Below, in pieces: positions 43,301 through 50,200 of a stretch of DNA of 64,000 nt (positions are counted from its first letter, which is position 1; the number at the start of each line of letters is the position of its first letter). The stretch comes from Shewanella sp. SG41-4 (lineage in GTDB: Bacteria > Pseudomonadota > Gammaproteobacteria > Enterobacterales > Shewanellaceae). The stretch is taken from assembly GCF_014164505.1 (NCBI RefSeq), contig NZ_JACJFI010000001.1, positions 1 through 64,000 of the forward strand, given 5' to 3'. Under the pieces are notes generated by a model. It was not told the origin of the DNA and did not search any database. It worked only from the letters and a program-made list of their open reading frames with translations. Made by a program: the position numbers and the translations under genes.

Positions 43301-45191
43301 TTTGGTCACCGGCGGTGCAAAAGGCGTAACGTTTGAATGCGCCCTCACCTTAGCCAAACAATGCCAATCACATTTTGTGTTAGCAGGTCGTAGCCAACAT
43401 TTTGGTAGCGACTTACCGGTTTGGGCGCAAGGCAAACAAGCTTCAGAATTAAAAGCCGCAGCCATCGCTTATATTCAATCTCAAGGCAATAAACCAACGC
43501 CAAAACAGATTGATGCTCTAGTGTGGCCAATAAGCAGTAGCCTAGAAATCGATGCTGCGTTAAGCGCTTTCAGTAAAGTTGGTGCCAGTGCTCAGTATGT
43601 CTCGATGGATGTCAGCGACGCCCAAGCAGTAGCTGCCAGTCTTAAAAATCTGACTAATGCCAAGGGTGGCTCATTAACCATTAATGGGGTTATTCACGGT
43701 GCAGGCGTGTTAGCCGATAAGCACATTCAAGATAAAACCTTGGATGAACTTAACCGCGTATACCACACCAAAGTGACTGGCCTTGCTAGCATTATTAATG
43801 CACTAGACCCACAGCAGATTAAGGTGATTGCACTGTTTTCATCGGCAGCCGGTTTTTACGGTAATACCGGACAGAGTGATTACGCTATGTCGAATGAAAT
43901 CCTCAACAAAACTGCACTGAAACTAGCGCACACTTTACCGCAAGCTAAAGTGATGAGTTTTAATTGGGGCCCCTGGGATGGCGGAATGGTCAGCTCAGCA
44001 TTAAAGAAAATGTTTGTTGAACGTGGCGTTTACGTTATTCCGCTACAAGCGGGTGCCGAGCTATTTGCTCACAGTTTATTAAGCCAACAAGGGGCGCAAC
44101 TGCTCATTGGCTCTGATATGCAAGGTTCATCAGAACAGGATAATGCTGCAAAAAAGCTTAATGCGGACGCTTTGCTTATGGCCAAGGGTTCGCTGACATT
44201 TGCTACTAATACACTTGTGACTAAAGCATTTACGGCTAACGCAGTTACGACTGAGGCAGTTACGACTAAGACATCGGCTACTGATAATATCAGTCAGACG
44301 GTGACTCGAGTATTAACCCCGACTGAAATGCCTTTTGTTAGCGACCATTGCATTGCTGGTAATCCGGTATTACCGACGGTATGCGCCATGCAATGGATGC
44401 GTGATGCGGCAGAAACGTTATGTCATGTGCCTGTCAGTATTGCTGAATACAAATTGCTTAAAGGGGTTATTTTTGACACCAATGAGCCACATTTGTTGCA
44501 ACTGGCACTAACGCAAACTGACGCAGGGATGAGCGCGCTGATCTCCTCTCGTTTGTTAAACGATCCAAGCGCCACCATGAAACCGCAATACCAAGCTCAA
44601 TTGGAGATCAATAAGGCGATATTGGCAGCTGAAGTTGCTAAACCGATTATTGGCGACAACAGTTTGGCTCAATGGGCCAACATGACGCCATTGTATTCAG
44701 GCGCTGAACTGTACCAAAACGGAACCTTATTTCATGGCCCACGTTTGCAAGGCATTGCTCAAGTGTTGGCATTTGATGATGCTCAGCTACTGTGCCGAGT
44801 GCAATTGCCGCAGATTAATGTCGCAGACTGCCAAGGTTTTATACCGTCGTCGGTATTAGGTGGTAGCCAAATTTTCGCTGAAGATTTGCTACTACAAGCC
44901 ATGCTGGTATGGGCAAGACTGAAATACGATGCTGCAAGTTTACCGTCAACAACCGGTGAGTGTGTTACTGCTTGGCCATTTGCAAATGGTGATAAAGGTT
45001 ATATTCAACTTGATGTAGTTAAGCACAGCGGCAGAATGCTGGTGGCTAACGTGAGTTTATATCATCAAGACGGCCGCCTGAGTTGCCAAATGCTCAATGC
45101 TAAAGTGACCATTAGTAAAAGTTTGAATGGGGCATTTATTCCACATCAAGCTTGTGCTGAACTTTCTCACCACAGCAAGGACACCGTGTGA
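37287..45191 (+). CDS. pfaA: PUFA synthase subunit PfaA
   Basis: A 2634-residue multidomain protein. Order: ketosynthase (about 15-470, active Cys217 in DAACAGS), malonyl-CoA acyltransferase (about 595-900, Ser700 in GHSFGE), a linker rich in Val/Glu then Ala/Gln/Pro, and five tandem acyl carrier proteins. The ACP phosphopantetheine serines are Ser1261, 1367, 1473, 1571 and 1673 in LGIDSIKR. Then come a ketoreductase (Rossmann loop VTGGAKG at about 2007) and a C-terminal dehydratase-like region (His2354 in SDHCIAGNPVLPT). It builds the EPA chain from malonyl-CoA together with PfaB-D; PfaE activates the ACPs. It overlaps pfaR and pfaB. Confidence 0.98.
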   Translation: MSQSSNKDKRLNKRLKDMPVAIVGMASIFANSRYLNKFWDLISEKIDAIIDVPETHWNTEDYYNSDKSMADKTYCKRGGFLPEVDFNPMEFGLPPNILELTDTSQLLSLVVAKEVLADAGIDAQYDTDRIGITLGVGGGQKINHSLSGRLQYPILKKVFKNSGLSDADTEMLIKKFQDQYIHWEENSFPGSLGNVIAGRIANRFDLGGMNCVVDAACAGSLAAMRMAITELVEGRSDMMITGGVCTDNSPSMYMSFSKTPAFTTNDTIQPFDIDSKGMMIGEGIGMMALKRLDDAERDGDRIYAVIKGIGSSSDGKFKSIYAPRPEGQAKALRRAYDDAGFEPHTVGLIEAHGTGTAAGDVAEFNGLKSVFADGNDTQQHIALGSVKSQVGHTKSTAGTAGVIKAALALHHKVLPPTINVSKPNPKLNIQDSPFYLNTETRPWLPRADNTPRRAGISAFGFGGTNFHIVLEEYRQEHVRGDKYRQRSVPQSLLIHAENKAALQAQLTALQTEINAVDTTQQNRQEIVLADFGKRFALNTIAPNAARIGLVVASLADLTIQLTQALAQLSSNTADCWQLPSGTSYRAAALIHPEAASHKVAALFAGQGAQYLNMGADLACLYPEMRQQLMQADKVFAQHKQTPLSQIMYPNPAFEAEEIAAQQAALTNTANAQSAIGAVSMGQYALLTQAGFKADMVAGHSFGELSALCAAGVISQADYYQLAFARGQAMAATPKDQDAGVMYAIIVPAQSVEHGVEKLEQCISAFEGVKVANYNAPTQLVIAGPTASCTLAAQAITTELGFKAIALPVSGAFHTPLVAHAQKPFAAAINKIKFAKPKLSLYANGTGKAHPNDAKAIQAAFSEHMLQSVRFSEQLNAMYDAGARVFVEFGPKNILHKLVEATLGNKAESVSVVSLNPNPKGNSDTQLRQAACQLAVLGVALTEVDPYQAPIAELAKVSPMNVKLTASNYISPATKAKMQKSLQTGTVTSLTVEVPVEKVVERIVEKEVIKTEYIEVPATSAQAPASAAVTPLAAIAPVAVAKQVRSNVPASTDSIGAFFAAQQQTAELHQQFLAIPQQYGDTFAHLMTAQAQMASSGLAIPDSLQRSMELFHQHQAQTLQSHTQFLTLQAQTSHAALAMLQGQTPMPATVSAAAQPAFVPQSQVAQAPMIASPVVAPVAPALAPVQMPQTAQAVQSQPTASKPVQAPVAQQVSSAVVSAPTAGLTQQQVLDTMLNVVADKTGYPTEMLELGMDMEADLGIDSIKRVEILGTVQDELPGLPELSPEDLAECRTLGEIVSYMQTKLPAANTATVASTGSTSVVTAAPASTGLTAENVQRTMLAVVADKTGYPTEMLELGMDMEADLGIDSIKRVEILGTVQDELPGLPELSPEDLAECRTLGEIVSYMQTKLPAANSVALASTGSTSANAAAPAATGLTAENVQRTMLAVVADKTGYPTEMLELGMDMEADLGIDSIKRVEILGTVQDELPGLPELNPEDLAECRTLGEIVSYMQTKLPAVSTAAPVATAAPTTGLSADTVLSTMMSVVADKTGYPAEMLELSMDMEADLGIDSIKRVEILGTVQDELPGLPELNPEDLAECRTLGEIVSYMQTKLPAASTVAPASIVSSSAPATTGLSADTVLSTMMSVVADKTGYPAEMLELSMDMEADLGIDSIKRVEILGTVQDELPGLPELNPEDLAECRTLGEIVSYMQTKLPAATTIAAVAPTSTANKVDVNTAALPPHSEVALKKLPAADKLVDCFSTDSCIVITDDGHNAGLLAEKLNAKGLTVAVIRNPQTISVAHSPLSSDIKSYTLSSIDDAQIAQVIADIKADLGAEHAIAGFIHLQPQATANSSELMSCTVAAKAAVDNAFLWAKHLHAEFAKPTQDSRLCYFTVSRLDGGFGYLDNTQLATAELNQAALSGLSKTLSHEWPQVFCRALDIANNIDTTSFADAIVAELFDIDGANASADRINEVGISNQGRVTLVAGNASEQFAPASLNKNDTILVTGGAKGVTFECALTLAKQCQSHFVLAGRSQHFGSDLPVWAQGKQASELKAAAIAYIQSQGNKPTPKQIDALVWPISSSLEIDAALSAFSKVGASAQYVSMDVSDAQAVAASLKNLTNAKGGSLTINGVIHGAGVLADKHIQDKTLDELNRVYHTKVTGLASIINALDPQQIKVIALFSSAAGFYGNTGQSDYAMSNEILNKTALKLAHTLPQAKVMSFNWGPWDGGMVSSALKKMFVERGVYVIPLQAGAELFAHSLLSQQGAQLLIGSDMQGSSEQDNAAKKLNADALLMAKGSLTFATNTLVTKAFTANAVTTEAVTTKTSATDNISQTVTRVLTPTEMPFVSDHCIAGNPVLPTVCAMQWMRDAAETLCHVPVSIAEYKLLKGVIFDTNEPHLLQLALTQTDAGMSALISSRLLNDPSATMKPQYQAQLEINKAILAAEVAKPIIGDNSLAQWANMTPLYSGAELYQNGTLFHGPRLQGIAQVLAFDDAQLLCRVQLPQINVADCQGFIPSSVLGGSQIFAEDLLLQAMLVWARLKYDAASLPSTTGECVTAWPFANGDKGYIQLDVVKHSGRMLVANVSLYHQDGRLSCQMLNAKVTISKSLNGAFIPHQACAELSHHSKDTV
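40950..42435 (+). repeat. Five tandem ACP-coding repeats
   Basis: Five units of about 300 bases encoding nearly identical ACP domains separated by Ala/Thr/Ser-rich linkers. Units 2 and 3 share the AENVQRTMLAVV start and LGMDMEAD; units 4 and 5 share ADTVLSTMMSVV and LSMDMEAD. Serine spacings are 106, 106, 98 and 102 residues. The pairing shows recent duplication or gene conversion. Confidence 0.9.
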
Positions 45192-47281
45192 CAGCCTCAG
45201 ATAACATGATGCTAAAACCCATTAGTGAGCGTATTTTGCAGCAACAAACCAAGCCAATGCGCTTGGCTTTGTTGCTCAGCAAACCCAATATAGGCTCGGT
45301 TAATGAGCACAGGGTTGCGATTGATACTCAGCATAGCGACGGTTTTGAACTGGCGTTATTACACAGCATAGAGCGACTATCAGCCACTTTTGATGAAATG
45401 GTCAATATTGCCGATCAGTTGTGGATAATGCCTGGGTTACTTGCCGCGAAACATGGCGTTCATGCGCATGCTTATCTCAATGGTATTGCACTTGGTAGCA
45501 ATCAGGCTGAAGCAATAACACTCGCGCTGAGCCATGCAAAACGTTTACATACTCAACCAGAGATTGTCGCGCTAGATAGCAATGCAAAAAACAATACGGC
45601 TAACAATGCACAAACCGCATTAGCAGCAATGGTTACCCTAGTAGAGTCTATCGCCAGTCGTAACATACCAGCACAAGATAAGGTCAACAGTCAGTATTGG
45701 TTTAGCCCACTTCACCAAAGTCGGGTTGCAGCCTTATGTTACCAAACTGGCGACGATGTTCAGGCAATGATCTTGACCCAAGGACGTGCATTAGTCGCCT
45801 CAAAGCAATTGGTTAATCCCCAACGTTTATGGCTGCCACTTTCAGCGACTTCATTGGCACAATTGCACACTAAGCTAATGGCTTTTTCTGCACAGGTAAA
45901 TTCAGCGACAGACGATTTAAGCTTACTTACACTTATCAAAAGTACATTGGCCGATTATCAAACTGATTCGCCCCTAGCTTTAGTGTTGATGGCGCAGGAT
46001 CGTAGCGGATTAATCGTAGAAGTTAGTGCGATGTTGGCAATGATGTCGACTCACCTTCAGCCAGACGTTAACGATAAGCCGCCGATAGAATATAAAACCC
46101 CTGCTGGCAGTTGCTTCTATTCTGCTCCGCTGGGTGATAATGGCTTGAGTTTTGTCTATCCCGGCGTAGGTACTGTGTATCCAAACATGCTCAGTCAAAT
46201 GGGCTTGGTGTTCCCCAGTGTGTACGCCGAACTCGAAAGCCAAGGTGACATGCCATCGATGTTACAAACAGAGTTTATTTATGCGGCGGATAAAAACCGT
46301 GCCGCACAGATGAGCTTGAGCCAATTAGCCATTGCCGGTGTTGGCGCCAGCTATGTGTTAACCAAGCTGTTGCAGCAAGAATTTGCTATTGAACCTAAAT
46401 TTGCCTTGGGTTATTCCATGGGTGAAGCTGCCATGTGGGCGAGTTTAGATGTATGGCAAGCGCCGCACACTATGATTGAAGCAACCCAAAACAGCAGTAT
46501 CTTTACCCAAGATATTTCAGGTGAGCTTCGCTGCGTTCGTCAACAATGGCAATTAGCCGATAACGAAACCATTGTGTGGAATAGCTTTGTTACTCGAGCC
46601 AGCATTGACGAACTCACGCCTCACTTAGCGGATTACCCGCGCGCTTATGTTGCCATCATTCAAGGCGACACCTGTGTTATCGCAGGTTGTGAATCCAGTT
46701 GTAAAGCGATGTTAAAACAAGCAGGTAAACGCGGTATTGCAGCCAATCGAATTACGGCAATGCATACGCCAGCGGCGCTAAATATTATCGATCAGGTAAG
46801 TCAGTTTTATCAGCAACCGCTGCTGGAAAATTTGCCCAAGCAATTGCAGTTTATCTCGGCTGCACAAATAGCGCCTGTCACACTAGACTCAAACGCTATA
46901 GCAAAATCGATTGCTGATACTTTTTGTCATCAGTTGGATTTTACTCAGTTAATCCACAATGCTCGAGAGCAAGGCTGTCGATTATTTGTTGAGGTCGGAG
47001 CCGATAGACAAGCAACCACCTTAATTGACAAAATTAATGCTCAGAGTAGTAATACATCCCCAGCAATGGCGATTGCAGTTAACGCCAAGGGCGGCGACGA
47101 TGTCAGCAGTTTACTCAAGTGTCTGGGACAATTAATGGCTCATCGTGTGCCGATGTCATTAACGCCCTTTTTTCGCAGCCTTGATGATGCGATTAATTTA
47201 TTATCTCAGCAGACGGCAATAGCCGGCGGCTCACCACTGGCTCATTCCAGTGAAACATTACTAGAAGGAGAACCTCATTGA
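45188..47281 (+). CDS. pfaB: PUFA synthase acyltransferase PfaB
   Basis: A 697-residue protein starting at a GTG that overlaps the pfaA stop by four bases. The C-terminal half is an acyltransferase domain with Ser410 in LGYSMGEAAMWA, followed by the RITAMHTPAAL histidine motif. The N-terminal part is a ketosynthase-like remnant without the catalytic cysteine. PfaB influences which final product (EPA or DHA) is made, and the gene type here fits EPA producers. It overlaps pfaC by four bases. Confidence 0.95.
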   Translation: MTASDNMMLKPISERILQQQTKPMRLALLLSKPNIGSVNEHRVAIDTQHSDGFELALLHSIERLSATFDEMVNIADQLWIMPGLLAAKHGVHAHAYLNGIALGSNQAEAITLALSHAKRLHTQPEIVALDSNAKNNTANNAQTALAAMVTLVESIASRNIPAQDKVNSQYWFSPLHQSRVAALCYQTGDDVQAMILTQGRALVASKQLVNPQRLWLPLSATSLAQLHTKLMAFSAQVNSATDDLSLLTLIKSTLADYQTDSPLALVLMAQDRSGLIVEVSAMLAMMSTHLQPDVNDKPPIEYKTPAGSCFYSAPLGDNGLSFVYPGVGTVYPNMLSQMGLVFPSVYAELESQGDMPSMLQTEFIYAADKNRAAQMSLSQLAIAGVGASYVLTKLLQQEFAIEPKFALGYSMGEAAMWASLDVWQAPHTMIEATQNSSIFTQDISGELRCVRQQWQLADNETIVWNSFVTRASIDELTPHLADYPRAYVAIIQGDTCVIAGCESSCKAMLKQAGKRGIAANRITAMHTPAALNIIDQVSQFYQQPLLENLPKQLQFISAAQIAPVTLDSNAIAKSIADTFCHQLDFTQLIHNAREQGCRLFVEVGADRQATTLIDKINAQSSNTSPAMAIAVNAKGGDDVSSLLKCLGQLMAHRVPMSLTPFFRSLDDAINLLSQQTAIAGGSPLAHSSETLLEGEPH

Positions 47282-50200
47282 GTTCTCAAGCTACCCCCAA
47301 AATTGCCATTGTCGGTTTAGCCAATCAATATCCCGACGCGAATACTCCCGCTAAATTTTGGCAAAACTTATTAGACAAAAAAGATTCGCGCAGCCAAATC
47401 AGTGCCAGTAAGCTCAATGCTTCACCGAACGACTACTTAGGTGTACAAGGTGAGTCGGACCGTTTTTATTGTGATAAAGGCGGCTATATTCAGGACTTTC
47501 AATTTAACCCTCAGGGTTATCGAATTGAGCCCGACGAATTTAATGGTTTGGATGACAGTTTCTTATGGGCAACCGACACCGCGAGAAATGCATTAACTGA
47601 CGCGGGTATAGACCTTAACAATAACGTGCTGCAACGCACTGGTATTGTCATGGGCACTTTATCGTTCCCAACGGCCAAGTCTAACGAGCTATTTGTACCG
47701 CTTTATCACCGCGCGGTTGAAAAAGCCTTACAGACCAAACTCCAACAGCCAAACTTTAATCTGCAATCGTTTAATCAAACGTCGAAAAATAATACTATTG
47801 CCAATGACAATAACAATGTAGCGCCTAAAACGGTTAACCTACGAAATGGTGCCATTGCCCATAACGCCTCAAAAATCGTTGCCGATGCATTAGGTTTAGG
47901 TGGTACGCAACTGAGTTTAGATGCCGCCTGTGCAAGTTCGGTTTACGCATTAAAATTGGCCTGCGACTACTTGCATACCGGCAAAGCAGACATGATGCTG
48001 GCTGGCGCAGTGTCGGGAGCCGATCCGTTTTTTATCAATATGGGCTTTTCGATATTTCATGCCTATCCCGACCACGGTATTTCCGCCCCATTTGATAGTA
48101 ACAGTAAAGGTTTGTTCGCTGGTGAAGGTGCTGGGGTATTAGTGCTCAAACGCCTTGAAGATGCCGAGCGGGATGGCGACCATATTTACGCTTTAGTCAG
48201 TGGCATCGGCTTGTCGAACGATGGTAAAGGCCAGTTTGTGTTAAGCCCAAACAGCAAAGGCCAAGTGCAAGCATTCGAGCGCGCTTATCGCGATGCAGCA
48301 GCAATCGATCCAAGTATCACCCCAGCCAGCATTGAAGTGATTGAATGTCATGCTACGGGGACACCATTAGGCGACAAAGTTGAATTAACCTCGATGGAGC
48401 GTTTTTTTGAAGACAAACTTCAAGGAAGCGCTACACCATTAATTGGTTCAGCAAAATCCAATTTAGGCCATTTACTCACCGCTGCAGGCATGCCAGGGAT
48501 CATGAAAATGATTTTTGCTATGCGCCAAGGCGTGTTGCCACCGAGTATTAATATTAGTACTCCTATTACCTCGCCCAACGGCTTATTTGGCCAAGCGACT
48601 TTGCCAAATGATGTGCTGCCGTGGCCCGATAAAGTCGGCAATAAAGCCCGCCATGCTGGCGTATCAGTATTTGGTTTTGGCGGGTGTAACGCTCATTTAT
48701 TGATTGAGTCATATCAAGCTAAAGCTGTCACTGACAGCACTCTGAATAATAGCACTAGAACTCGTCAGTCAACGTTAGTTGATGCAGAAACGCCGATGCA
48801 CATTACCGGCATGGCTGCGCATTTTGGTCAATGCAGTAGTATTGATGCACTGGCGAGTAAAATCATCGCCAAACAAGCCATCTTTAGCCCGCTACCCCGT
48901 AAGCGCTGGAGAGGTTTAGACAAACATCCTGAACTATTAGCCCAATATGGCATCACAGAAGTACCACAAGGCGCGTATATCGATCAGTTCGATTTTGATT
49001 TCTTGCGCTTTAAAGTGCCACCCAATGAAGATGATCGCTTAATATCGCAACAACTACTGTTGATTAAAGTCGCCGATGAAGCTATCGCCGATGCCAAGCT
49101 AACACCAGGTAGTAAAGTCGCCGTGTTAGTCGCCATGGAAACCGAACTTGAACTTCATCAATTCCGTGGTCGAGTTAACTTACACAGTCAAATAGCTCAA
49201 AGCCTTAACGCTCAAGGTATTCAATTATCTACAGCGGAATATGACAGTCTTGAAACCATTGCGATGGACAGTGTGCTCGACGCCGCTAAACTTAACCAGT
49301 ACACCAGCTTTATTGGTAATATTATGGCGTCGCGCATAGCCTCATTATGGGATTTCAACGGCCCGGCATTTACCATTTCTGCGGGCGAACAGTCAGTTAA
49401 CCGCTGTATTGATGTTGCGCAAAACTTATTTGCGTTAGGCTCGTTACAAGAGCCATTAGATGCAATTATTATTGCCGCTGTAGACCTGTCTGGCAGCATT
49501 GAAAATATGCAGCTTAATACCGCAAAGCTTAACGCCAAGGGCTTGCGTTCCACAGATTGGTTAGTGGGTGAAGGGGCTGGCGCACTAGTATTACAACAAA
49601 CCAATGCTACACACACTCAGCTTCACAGCTACGCCAGTATCGACAGTGTCAAATTTAAGCCATTGTCACAATTACCAACACAATTACCAACGACACTATC
49701 GGCTGATATTATTGAGTTAAACCAATCACCAGAATGTATATTATCGACTCAAGGCAAGCAGTTTGCCCAAGGATTAGCGAATGCAACAACAGCCGCCAGT
49801 TCAGCACCATTATTGAGTAAAGCCCATGATATTCTCGGCCATACATTTGCCGCTTCTGGGATGGCCAGTTTGCTGCACGGTTTAGTGCAAACTCGTCACA
49901 TCGACAAACCGTCTATCAATGCCCGGGTATTCACCAGCAGCGATAATCAATACTCACAAGTCGACGTATCTGTTTCTGCGGCGCAACAACACGCATTACA
50001 CACTCGACTTGGTCATAATTTAACTCAACAATTGGCTACGGGCAGTAAGTTAAGTTTAATTAAACAAGTCAGTTTAGGTGGTCGCGATATCTACCAACAC
50101 ATTATCGACAGCCCCCTTGATGCGCTCGACAGTATTATTAATCAATGTGCTGATATCGCCCCTACGGTGGTCAACACCATTGATAGTAAGCCGCAAACTA

